Shown here: positions 1 through 5,246 of the stretch, one piece after another
Layout: every line of letters starts with the position of its first letter
How positions within the stretch are numbered: position 1 is the stretch's first letter
Source: Thermoguttaceae bacterium
GTDB lineage: Bacteria; Planctomycetota; Planctomycetia; Pirellulales; Thermoguttaceae
Reading direction: 5' to 3'
Length of the DNA stretch: 5,246 nt
Assembly (NCBI GenBank): GCA_028695865.1
Contig: JAQVID010000298.1
Coordinates: 1 to 5,246 of the forward strand
Notes under the pieces: model-generated
Databases searched by the model: none
The model's input: only the letters and a program-made list of their open reading frames with translations
What the model was told of the DNA's origin: nothing
Position numbers and translations under genes: made by a program

Positions 1-1
1 T

Positions 2-679
2 AAACTGAAAGGTGAAATGGACGTATTAACGAACGGCGATTCGATTCGGCTTATGGCCGCGTCAACCTTCGAAAACGATTTGGTTCACTGGACTCGGACC
101 AGCGGCAATACACTTGCGAATCTGAATCGCAATCCGGAATGGATTGAAGCGGATATTATTAAAGGTGCGAATATCACAGGTAAAGAAAGCAATTCTTCGG
201 AGCGAAAAGACTCTTCGGCGGCGATCATTCTTTTCAGTAACGATTTCGACAAGACTATGGCGGCGATGATTCTGGCCAATGGTCTGGCGGCGTCCGGGGT
301 AAAAGTTGGAATTTTCTTCACCTTTTGGGGACTGTCCGTTTTGCGAAAAAATCCGGTTGCTGCACGTAAAAGATCGTTCATGGCAAACATGTTTTCCTGG
401 ATGCTTCCCAAGGGGATCGGGAAACTGGCTCTTTCCAAAATGAATATGTTCGGATTGGGAACGAGAATGATGAAAAATGTAATGGCGAATCAAAACGTTT
501 TGACATTGCCGGAACTGATGCTCTCTGCCCGATCCGCCGGGGTCAAATTCATAGCTTGTGATATGGCGATGGGGGTTATGGGAATGACTCAAGATGATCT
601 CATTGATGTGGATGAAATTGCAGGAGTCGCCGCATTCGCTGAACTGGCTAAAAACAGCAATAATACGCTGTTTATTTAA
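2..679 (+). CDS. TusA-DsrE2 sulfur-relay protein, C-terminal part (5' end off window)
   Basis: The frame is open to the left edge, so the ATG at 17 is internal and the gene starts upstream. The first 55 or so residues match the back half of a TusA-like domain: a KLKGEMDVL helix, a Gly-Asp turn, an HWTRTSGN segment and a terminal Ile-Ile-Lys-Gly. The TusA Cys-Pro motif should lie just upstream, outside the window. After a polar linker, residues about 72-225 form a DsrE/DsrF/DrsH-like (DsrE2) domain: an AAIILFSNDFDKTMAAMILA strand and helix, a VGIFFTFWG strand, a Met-rich middle, the cysteine motif IACDMAMGVMGM (Cys codon at 557-559) and the closing TLFI typical of the family. These domains pass persulfide sulfur between cysteines in the cytoplasm. 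In many bacteria the same pair forms the C-terminus of FAD-dependent CoA-disulfide-reductase/rhodanese fusions. A long fusion is therefore likely here, but a stand-alone TusA-DsrE2 protein cannot be excluded. Confidence 0.88.
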   Translation, partial: KLKGEMDVLTNGDSIRLMAASTFENDLVHWTRTSGNTLANLNRNPEWIEADIIKGANITGKESNSSERKDSSAAIILFSNDFDKTMAAMILANGLAASGVKVGIFFTFWGLSVLRKNPVAARKRSFMANMFSWMLPKGIGKLALSKMNMFGLGTRMMKNVMANQNVLTLPELMLSARSAGVKFIACDMAMGVMGMTQDDLIDVDEIAGVAAFAELAKNSNNTLFI

Positions 680-690
680 TGTTTTTTATT

Positions 691-766
691 GGGGACGGCC
701 CACTTGTCCGGGGCAGGTCCCCGCTTCAACTGGCTTGACAGGTCCACTTGACCGTTGTGGTCAAGT
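691..766. repeat. Two adjacent GC-rich hairpins (REP-like)
   Basis: The first hairpin has an outer stem GGGGAC (691-696) with GTCCCC (717-722) and an inner stem GCCC (698-701) with GGGC (711-714), around a 9-nt loop. The second is a perfect 8-bp stem, ACTTGACC (746-753) with GGTCAAGT (759-766), around GTTGT. Short related words recur across the pair: CCACTTGTCC (700-709) and CCACTTGACC (744-753), and AGGTCC in both halves. The block starts 12 nt after the sulfur-relay stop codon. A T-rich stretch precedes rather than follows the first stem, so neither is a standard intrinsic terminator for the upstream gene. A repetitive extragenic palindrome or a factor-assisted 3' end are the alternatives; one copy in the window cannot decide. 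Confidence 0.45.
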
Positions 767-1158
767 TCTTCATGTATTCCTCCCAGGAGCGTTTAAGAGT
801 TGCAGAGTGCATGGATCTTTTTCACGCAGTTCGTATCCTGATCGAAAGAGTTATTGCCCGCCAAGGGCAAAGCAGAAAATTCTTCGCTCATTAAAAAGAA
901 CGTTTATCAACCAATCGGTTGAAAGCCCTACCAGCCGTCTTGACCGTTGACTGCACGGAATTGTGTGACGCGCGGAGTATGAGTGCGATTATGTTTTTAT
1001 CCGCTTTTTCATTGAATCCGTGATGTTTACATGAGGCTGTTCCGATGAACACGCTTGCTCGCGGTTGTGCATGCCACCGTAAAAAAGGATAAATCTTGTT
1101 TGCACACGTACAGCAGGAAAACTCGTGTGAAACTGGTATATCTTTTGGTTCGCCTGAA

Positions 1159-1192
1159 ATACGCTCTTGCAAAATCCGGGCAAGAGCGGTAT
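1159..1192. repeat. Strong isolated hairpin
   Basis: CGCTCTTGC (1162-1170) and GCAAGAGCG (1180-1188) form a perfect 9-bp stem around a 9-nt loop, AAAATCCGG. Skipping a bulged G at 1189, ATA (1159-1161) pairs with TAT (1190-1192), giving 12 bp in all. No T-run follows on either strand, so it is not an ordinary intrinsic terminator. It lies 85 nt before the propeller gene and could be a 5' leader structure, an operator-like inverted repeat or a mobile-element end. Its role is unknown. Confidence 0.5.
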
Positions 1193-1276
1193 AATTGTCA
1201 TCCAAGGCAGTACGTCAAGAAGTAATTATGGTACTATTTTTATATTTTGGAACAACAATCTGCAGTAGCTTGAAAC

Positions 1277-2728
1277 ATGACCCAAAAAATACAAAAAACT
1301 TATTCCGAAAGTGATTCCTGCAAGAGTTCCTTCGACTGGTCGAAAACCCCGGGCAGCTCCCGATACGGTTCCACGTTGGGGCCTGCGTCAGTGGAGATGA
1401 AGCGTTCGATTACCTTGCTTGTTTTGGCTCTTGTAACCATGCTGGCTCTGGCGGTGGGGCTGGCGATGATTTGGCTCTTTCCGCACAAAGACTCTTCGAC
1501 GTCTCCGGTATCTGTTCCGATCGGTTCCGACAGCTCAAGGGATTACTTGCTCATCCGACATTTTCAAGTGAACCGAAACGCCTTGCTTCTTTCACGAATT
1601 GACCATGAGCATTTTTGCGTTATTGGAAAGGGGGCAATGTATCGGTACAGTATTGCCGATGAAAGCAAAGAATCCTGGACTTTTCCACGTGAACTGGCGG
1701 AATTGGAACCGACTGCCGTTTGTTACATTGATTTTCCCGAAACCAATAATTTGTTTTTCAAAGCGTTTGTAATCGCCTTCGGGAATTCCGTTTACTGCGT
1801 TCGTCCGGAACAAAAGCAGTTGACGGTTAACAAGCTTCCTTTGGATATTCCTCCGGAAAGCAAAATTCTCTCAATCGCCTGGGGAGAAAACAATCTCTTT
1901 CTGGCCGACTATGCCAAAGCGCAAGTACACAAATATAATATTACCGATCTCAAGAAAAGAAATGTTTTGGGTGCGACTTCGGATGCGAACGGTTTTCCCG
2001 GATTTCATCTTTCCAAAACACCTTGCTTTGGTCTGACGTATTCCCGAAAAGACGATATTTTGTACGCGGCCAATTCCGCCATGTTTCGCGTTGAGGCTTT
2101 TAATCCGGAATCCGGCCTTTGGCTCAAAGAAGCCTCGTGGGGGGAAGGTCCCTGGCAGGCGGAAGGCTTGGGGTTTACCGGTTGCTGTAATCCTGTCGGA
2201 CTGGACATGCTCAATACAGGTCAAATCGTTACAACAGAAAAAGGAAAAGATCCTTTGGTGAGGGTCTTCAATTCCAATGGTTCTCTGGTGTGTCAGGTGA
2301 ACGCTCTTGGCGAAACACCCCCCATGGACGGCAAGTCCTGGTTGCGCATCGCGGTTTTGAACGACTCCAAGCTCGTGCTGTTATCGCCCCGCGGGACCGT
2401 TTATGTTTATGAACGCGTCTTCAATCCTGATCATGCCGTGCCGCAACCGACAAGCGACAAGGTTCCCCAATCGGAACCGGCTGTGTCTGTTGTGTCACAA
2501 GACCAGGAAGCCCCCAAAGATGCTCGTGCGGCATTGGCACCGGCCTTCAAACCGTCGCAAGTATCCAAACCGACACCGGCATCCAGCCCGGCGGCTTCAG
2601 TCTCCGGAACAGGAAAAGAAATACATCCCCCTCAAGCCCCGTCCGCGGCGAAAACCAAATCGGCTGACCCGCCGGCCAACCCGCCTGCGTCCCCTTCTGC
2701 CGGTGCACTGCCCAAGGAGAAGAAATAA
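1277..2728 (+). CDS. Membrane-anchored NHL-like beta-propeller protein with GCCNP signature
   Basis: A 483-residue protein. Residues 1-42 are polar and 45-67 form one hydrophobic helix (ITLLVLALVTMLALAVGLAM), so the rest should be outside the cytoplasm. Residues about 85-380 look like a six-bladed or NHL-type propeller. Blade-like units include SIAWGENNLFLADYAKAQVH (199-218), a unit at 252-289, GFTGCCNPVGLDMLNTGQIV (299-318) continuing with TTEKGKDPLVRVFNSNGSLV, and IAVLNDSKLVLLSPRGTVYV (358-377). The Phe-x-Gly-Cys-Cys-Asn-Pro motif resembles one I recall in planctomycete NHL proteins encoded beside ferredoxins (recollection, unchecked). Residues 385-483 are low-complexity Pro/Ala/Ser/Lys. 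No enzymatic motif is visible, so a scaffold or docking role in an envelope redox complex is inference. The ATG at 1277 has no clear ribosome binding site. The in-frame ATG at 1397 (Met41), just before the helix, is a possible alternative start. The stop is 1 nt from the ferredoxin start, suggesting translational coupling. Confidence 0.78.
   Translation: MTQKIQKTYSESDSCKSSFDWSKTPGSSRYGSTLGPASVEMKRSITLLVLALVTMLALAVGLAMIWLFPHKDSSTSPVSVPIGSDSSRDYLLIRHFQVNRNALLLSRIDHEHFCVIGKGAMYRYSIADESKESWTFPRELAELEPTAVCYIDFPETNNLFFKAFVIAFGNSVYCVRPEQKQLTVNKLPLDIPPESKILSIAWGENNLFLADYAKAQVHKYNITDLKKRNVLGATSDANGFPGFHLSKTPCFGLTYSRKDDILYAANSAMFRVEAFNPESGLWLKEASWGEGPWQAEGLGFTGCCNPVGLDMLNTGQIVTTEKGKDPLVRVFNSNGSLVCQVNALGETPPMDGKSWLRIAVLNDSKLVLLSPRGTVYVYERVFNPDHAVPQPTSDKVPQSEPAVSVVSQDQEAPKDARAALAPAFKPSQVSKPTPASSPAASVSGTGKEIHPPQAPSAAKTKSADPPANPPASPSAGALPKEKK
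2714..2720 (+). promoter_or_regulatory. Ribosome binding site that sets the ferredoxin start
   Basis: AAGGAGA lies inside the last codons of the propeller gene, 9 nt before the ATG at 2730. The ferredoxin frame is open far upstream (to at least 2403), so this site together with the Tat motif immediately after the ATG is what fixes the start at 2730. Confidence 0.75.
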
Positions 2729-2729
2729 G

Positions 2730-3293
2730 ATGGATCGACGTTGTTTTGTGAAAAATGGTTGTCGTACCCTTGCGTTCGTCTCGCTCGGTACTCTGACGAC
2801 CGCATTGGTTTTGAAATCGGAGCGTGCCCGTTCAAGTTCCAATCCGAACGCCGGAAATGGTCTCGTTTGGCAAATTGATCCCAATGTGTGCGTTGGCTGT
2901 GGAAAATGTTCCGCGTCTTGTGTTTTGGATATTTCGGCGGTCAAATGTTTCCACAACGAAAAACTTTGTGGTTATTGCCAGATATGCACCGGATTTTTCG
3001 ACGATAACCCGGTCCGGCTTGACGAAGGCGCCGAAAATCAGATGTGTCCGACCAATGCGATTCGTCGTCAAAAAGCCGAAGCCAATTACTATGAATACTC
3101 CATTGATCTGGAGTACTGCATAGGGTGCGGCAAGTGTGTTCGCGGCTGTACCGACAAAGGCAACGGTTCGCTCTTTTTGCAAATCGATCAAGCTCTGTGT
3201 CGTCAGTGTAATCAGTGTGCTATTGCTCTGGTGTGTCCGGCACAGGCCATTTCTCAAATTCCAGCCGCCCATCCGTACCGGCTTAAATCATAA
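2730..3293 (+). CDS. Tat-exported ferredoxin with four predicted [4Fe-4S] clusters
   Basis: A 187-residue protein. The N-terminus MDRRCFVKNGCRTLAF carries a twin-arginine motif (RRCFVK, residues 3-8) and a hydrophobic stretch at 14-28. This predicts export of the folded, cluster-loaded protein through Tat; no clear cleavage site follows, so it may stay anchored. Cysteines fall into four groups: CVGCGKCSASC (54-64); Cys80, 83 and 86 with Cys106-Pro; CIGCGKCVRGC (130-140); and CRQCNQC (157-163) with Cys169-Pro. That is sixteen ligands, enough for four [4Fe-4S] clusters arranged as two ferredoxin-like repeats; Cys73 is extra. Conserved-looking words include GAENQMCPTNAIRR (100-113) and GNGSLFLQID (144-153). 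The role is electron transfer at the outer face of the cytoplasmic membrane, partner unknown. The fold recalls RnfB/NapG-type polyferredoxins, but no transmembrane partner or FMN-binding subunit is in the window. It is the middle gene of the apparent operon. Confidence 0.9.
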   Translation: MDRRCFVKNGCRTLAFVSLGTLTTALVLKSERARSSSNPNAGNGLVWQIDPNVCVGCGKCSASCVLDISAVKCFHNEKLCGYCQICTGFFDDNPVRLDEGAENQMCPTNAIRRQKAEANYYEYSIDLEYCIGCGKCVRGCTDKGNGSLFLQIDQALCRQCNQCAIALVCPAQAISQIPAAHPYRLKS

Positions 3294-3298
3294 AACAC

Positions 3299-3304
3299 AA
3301 AGGA
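3299..3304 (+). promoter_or_regulatory. Ribosome binding site that decides the nuclease start
   Basis: AAAGGA stands 1 nt before an ATG at 3306 and 7 nt before an in-frame ATG at 3312. The spacing favours 3312, making the protein two residues shorter than the longest reading frame. Confidence 0.65.
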
Positions 3305-3311
3305 AATGTCG

Positions 3312-4106
3312 ATGTCTGGAAAACACGGCTGGCTTGATCTGGTCGATCTGTTCTATCAACCGGGAACAGGTTCTTCGCGGAACAACGAGCCTCATTCTTT
3401 CGCGTTTGTTGTTCTGTTCATTTTGATTCTTGTTTTCGGTCTGTTTGCCGTCTTCAACTATGAAGGAGGCTCGGACAAATCACCCAGGAACATTCCAACG
3501 GCCTCCGACAAGCCGTCCGCGAGAACCAAATCAGGGTCTGGTCCACGCCGCTTTCCGGTTCCAGACGCCGAGTATTGCCGCGTCCAACGCTGCGTCGACG
3601 GCGACACCTTAATTGTCCTCTCCAAGGAAGGGCAGGAACGTGTGCGACTCATCGGCAGTAATACACCGGAAACCGTTCGTCCCAACTCGCCTGTCGAGCC
3701 CTTTGGTCCTGAAGCGACAAAATTTACCCGAACCCGAATTAAAGAAGTGAACAACAAGGTTCTGCTTGAAGCCGACGGCGATCTCACCGATAAATATGGT
3801 CGCCGTCTGGCTCTTGTTTGGCTCGATACACAGCCGCCTTGTTTACTCAACGAAGAGTTGATTCGAAAAGGCCTTGCGCGGGCCGAAGTACAACATAATT
3901 ATTCCAAGACCATTAAGGAACGTTTTTTGGCCGCCCAAAAACAGGCTCAGTCCGACAAATTGGGAGTATGGAGTTTGCCAACCAGTTCCGCGACCGCTAC
4001 CCCGACCCGGCAGCCCGATAGGTCTGGAAAAAATACGGAACATTGGCGAAACGCCAAAAGCGAAACGCCTCAAAAACCTTCACGCGTTCCATACGGCTCT
4101 CCGTGA
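3312..4106 (+). CDS. Membrane-anchored thermonuclease (staphylococcal nuclease-like) protein
   Basis: A 264-residue protein. A polar N-terminus is followed by one hydrophobic helix at 30-48 (FAFVVLFILILVFGLFAVF), a flexible linker (50-85), the SNase domain (about 88-221) and a polar tail. Aligned by eye to Staphylococcus aureus nuclease, RCVDGDTL gives Asp98 (Asp21), RLIGSNTPET gives Arg112 (Arg35) and Glu120 (Glu43), and TDKYGRRLA gives Arg164 (Arg87). The calcium ligand Asp40 is Asn117 here. Other family marks are FGPEATKFT (131-139), NEELIRKGLA (180-189) and the closing DKLGVWS (215-221). The family hydrolyses DNA and RNA phosphodiesters with calcium. The anchor and the preceding loop suggest the catalytic domain faces outward, where it might degrade nucleic acid for nutrition or defence (inference). 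Cys89 and Cys94 sit close to the catalytic loop, with Cys177 further on, and could form a disulfide outside the cell. It starts 18 nt after the ferredoxin stop, so co-transcription is likely. Confidence 0.9.
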   Translation: MSGKHGWLDLVDLFYQPGTGSSRNNEPHSFAFVVLFILILVFGLFAVFNYEGGSDKSPRNIPTASDKPSARTKSGSGPRRFPVPDAEYCRVQRCVDGDTLIVLSKEGQERVRLIGSNTPETVRPNSPVEPFGPEATKFTRTRIKEVNNKVLLEADGDLTDKYGRRLALVWLDTQPPCLLNEELIRKGLARAEVQHNYSKTIKERFLAAQKQAQSDKLGVWSLPTSSATATPTRQPDRSGKNTEHWRNAKSETPQKPSRVPYGSP

Positions 4107-4192
4107 AACGCCCTGGGGCTCCGCGATCAAAAAAAATATCCCGGTGTGGGGATTGCGTCACGCGTTGCAAGCCTTATAGAGAGGACTTATGA
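4103..4192 (+). CDS. Tiny Cys-containing reading frame overlapping the nuclease stop (doubtful)
   Basis: A GTG at 4103 overlaps the nuclease TGA (shared GTGA) and opens 29 codons ending in a TGA at 4190-4192. The peptide is basic and contains CGDCVTRC (residues 15-22), a metal- or cluster-like cysteine spacing. I recognise no family, and there is no separate ribosome binding site, so translation would have to be coupled to the nuclease gene. Chance is a serious alternative because frames this short are common. Confidence 0.15.
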   Translation: MKRPGAPRSKKISRCGDCVTRCKPYREDL

Positions 4193-4317
4193 GAATTTTT
4201 ATGGAACGGAATGTTCGTTTCATCATTCCTTCCCGGGAACATAATCCGGCGCGACACAGATCGGGGCACACGGCATTGCGATGGGCTCGCGCATACCGTT
4301 CCACGTTACATACTTGA
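4189..4317 (+). CDS. Small Arg-rich reading frame before the DUF1559 gene (doubtful)
   Basis: An ATG at 4189 overlaps the stop of the preceding tiny frame (shared ATGA) and is preceded by AGAGAGGA (4178-4185), a fair ribosome binding site with short spacing. It runs 42 codons to a TGA at 4315-4317, just short of the convergent DUF1559 stop. The product begins MRIFMERNVRFIIPSREHN and is rich in Arg and His; no family is recognised. A hairpin at 4203-4233 lies inside it, which argues partly for an untranslated 3' region instead. Confidence 0.2.
   Translation: MRIFMERNVRFIIPSREHNPARHRSGHTALRWARAYRSTLHT
4203..4233. repeat. Hairpin between convergent genes
   Basis: GGAA (4203-4206) and GGAATG (4208-4213), separated by one bulged C, pair with CATTCC (4224-4229) and TTCC (4230-4233), giving 10 bp around a 10-nt loop, TTCGTTTCAT. 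Its place between two converging genes suits a shared transcription end or an mRNA 3'-end protector. No T-run follows on either strand, so a classic intrinsic terminator is not supported. Confidence 0.4.
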
Positions 4318-4328
4318 CCGATTCGCCT

Positions 4329-5246
4329 TTACATACTGACGGATTCGCCGCCGTTGATCGAACCCATTGCCCCCCATATTCCAAAGGGGCTTTCGCCAAA
4401 CGGATCGGTAGATCCGGCACTGTAATTTATGTTTCCAGTGTTGATTGTATCGGAAACGAAAACAACACTGCCATCGGCCCGGAGCGCATTAACACCGCCC
4501 TGATGATGGCTGGACGCGGTGTAGTAGCCTTGACCTCCCCAATACCGGCTTGTCCCGCAGGACGGGGCGTTCGGTGGAAGAACGGTCGTGATCGTCAAAT
4601 GATTCGTCCAATAGAAGGCCCAACCGTATCCACTCCAACCGTCGCTGTAACCACCCGTTGCGGCAATAAGATATTGATTCTCGTTGGTATCCCGTTTGCC
4701 CATGCAGTCAGCCAGAGTGGAGCCGGAGATTCCAATCCCACCCAGATCGCTCCACAGATTGCCTTTGAGCAAATTTGAATTGTTCGCAGGTGACGTCACG
4801 TGTTCAACAACCGCAACCGTATTCGACGAACCGTCAATGATGTCCGCAAAAGAGCGGCATACGATATTGGTATTGTTGCTCCCCCGGTCGCTTCCCTCGC
4901 CTCCACCAAAAAAACCGCGATTGTTTTTCAGGCCGCCGCCGCTGTTGTACAAAACATCGCCTAATGAACAGCCGTAATTGGTTCGACTAGCGTTAACGAC
5001 GACAGAAGGCAATGTAGCGTTTGGATCCGATGGACAGGTATGGTAATTGATCTTTGCTTTCCAAACGTTTGTCTCGATATCCCCGCCGTAATACAGCGGA
5101 TAAGCCCCATGGTTGGCATTAACGTATGCCATGAGTGTGTCGTAAACACTACCTTGTTCGCAGAACGGAAGCAGACCAACATGAAAACTGTAACGACGAT
5201 ACCAACCGGCACTGTCGGTGGCGGACGGGGCTGGTGTAGGCGGAAC
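4329..5246 (-). CDS. DUF1559 (SBP_bac_10) family protein, N-terminus off window
   Basis: The minus-strand frame is open from the right edge to a TAA at 4329-4331, giving 305 residues. The ATG at 5132 is internal, because family sequence continues upstream of it: WYRRYSFHVGLLPFCEQ (15-31) matches the usual DUF1559 block. Later marks are CPSDP (71-75), FADIIDGSSNTVAVVEH (133-149), the C-terminal His-(x)-Gly-Gly and Ala-Asp-Gly-Ser block SSHHQGGVNALRADGSVVFV (245-264), and the closing GIWGAMGSINGGE. The missing part should carry the type IV pilin-like N-methylation signal and first helix. These proteins are presumed to be pseudopilin-like envelope or secreted proteins. Planctomycete genomes hold many copies, and no molecular function is firmly established. 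The gene converges on the redox/nuclease operon and need not be linked to it. Confidence 0.93.
   Translation of the reverse strand, partial: VPPTPAPSATDSAGWYRRYSFHVGLLPFCEQGSVYDTLMAYVNANHGAYPLYYGGDIETNVWKAKINYHTCPSDPNATLPSVVVNASRTNYGCSLGDVLYNSGGGLKNNRGFFGGGEGSDRGSNNTNIVCRSFADIIDGSSNTVAVVEHVTSPANNSNLLKGNLWSDLGGIGISGSTLADCMGKRDTNENQYLIAATGGYSDGWSGYGWAFYWTNHLTITTVLPPNAPSCGTSRYWGGQGYYTASSHHQGGVNALRADGSVVFVSDTINTGNINYSAGSTDPFGESPFGIWGAMGSINGGESVSM

Larger units (their letters stand above)
680..1276. other. Long intergenic region without a recognisable gene
   Basis: About 600 bases separate the sulfur-relay gene from the propeller gene. I recognise no protein family in any frame and no tRNA or rRNA. 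Open frames exist: a 104-codon minus-strand frame at 891-1205 with a TTG start, a 32-codon minus-strand frame at 793-891, and a 40-codon plus-strand frame at 772-894. They overlap each other, lack a ribosome binding site and show no familiar motif. The left part holds two GC-rich hairpins and the right part a strong hairpin at 1159-1192, annotated separately. CTTGACCGTTG occurs at 747-757 and again at 939-949. The last 60 bases before the next gene are AT-rich (TATATTTTGG at 1241-1250) and could hold its promoter, but I cannot place a convincing -35/-10 pair. A decayed gene or small mobile element is possible but not shown. Confidence 0.6.
4107..4328. other. Convergent intergenic region
   Basis: This gap lies between the plus-strand nuclease stop and the minus-strand DUF1559 stop. 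It holds only the two doubtful small frames and one hairpin. I see no T-tract terminator for either direction, so transcription of the operon may end by a factor-dependent route or by the hairpin at 4203-4233. Confidence 0.55.

Noticed and set aside
17..679. ATG at 17 as the true start of the first gene
   Set aside because: The frame is open to the window edge and the residues before this Met continue the TusA helix, so the real start is upstream.
1195..1246. Sigma-70-like promoter with TTGTCA at 1195-1200 and an AT-rich -10
   Set aside because: No -10-like word lies at a suitable distance. TATATT at 1241-1246 is too far from TTGTCA, and nothing -35-like stands 16-18 nt before it.
2403..2729. 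Ferredoxin reading frame extended 109 codons upstream
   Set aside because: This stretch is the other-frame reading of the propeller protein's Pro-rich tail. The ribosome binding site at 2714-2720 and the twin-arginine motif fix the start at 2730.
2832..3272. Minus-strand frame of 146 codons
   Set aside because: It is antisense to the ferredoxin, whose cysteine motifs are unmistakable.
3874..4179. Plus-strand frame of 101 codons running past the nuclease stop
   Set aside because: It begins inside the SNase domain in another frame and has no recognised domain. The nuclease reads intact to its final DKLGVWS mark, so no frameshift is needed.
4281..4778. Plus-strand frame of 165 codons
   Set aside because: It lies opposite the clearly recognisable DUF1559 gene and shows no motif of its own.
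5132..5134. ATG-based start for the DUF1559 protein near 5132
   Set aside because: Family-conserved residues (WYRRYSFHVGLLPFCEQ) are encoded upstream in the same open frame, so the gene continues off the right edge.
1..5246. CRISPR array, tRNA, rRNA or intact insertion sequence
   Set aside because: No regularly spaced repeats, cloverleaf, rRNA signature or transposase motif was seen on either strand.

Overview
The window most likely comes from a planctomycete. The main evidence is the minus-strand gene at the right end, a DUF1559 (SBP_bac_10) protein, a family hugely expanded in Planctomycetes. A membrane-anchored propeller protein with a Gly-Cys-Cys-Asn-Pro signature next to a Tat-exported multi-cluster ferredoxin agrees with this. 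Base composition looks moderate by eye (about half G+C), so I do not go below phylum.

Layout. (1) Positions 2-679, plus strand: the 3' end of a sulfur-relay gene, with the back half of a TusA-like domain fused to a DsrE2-type domain. Its 5' part lies off the window. (2) Positions 680-1276: about 600 bases with no recognisable gene, but with two GC-rich hairpins just after the first gene, a long perfect-stem hairpin near 1159-1192 and a short direct repeat. (3) Positions 1277-4106, plus strand: three tightly packed genes read as one operon. They encode a single-pass membrane protein with an NHL-like beta-propeller and a Pro/Ala/Ser-rich tail, a Tat-signal ferredoxin with sixteen cysteines placed for four [4Fe-4S] clusters, and a membrane-anchored staphylococcal-nuclease-type (thermonuclease) protein. 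Gaps are 1 nt and 18 nt, and genes two and three have good ribosome binding sites. (4) Positions 4107-4328: a convergent gap holding two tiny overlapping reading frames and a 10-bp hairpin. (5) Positions 4329-5246, minus strand: a DUF1559 protein whose N-terminal pilin-like segment is off the window.

How they may work together. All three operon products are predicted to be anchored in, or exported across, the cytoplasmic membrane with their functional domains outside. The propeller protein and ferredoxin look like parts of an extracytoplasmic electron-transfer assembly. The nuclease in the same transcription unit has no obvious redox role, and it makes this the most interesting part of the window. 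The sulfur-relay gene and the DUF1559 gene look like unrelated neighbours.
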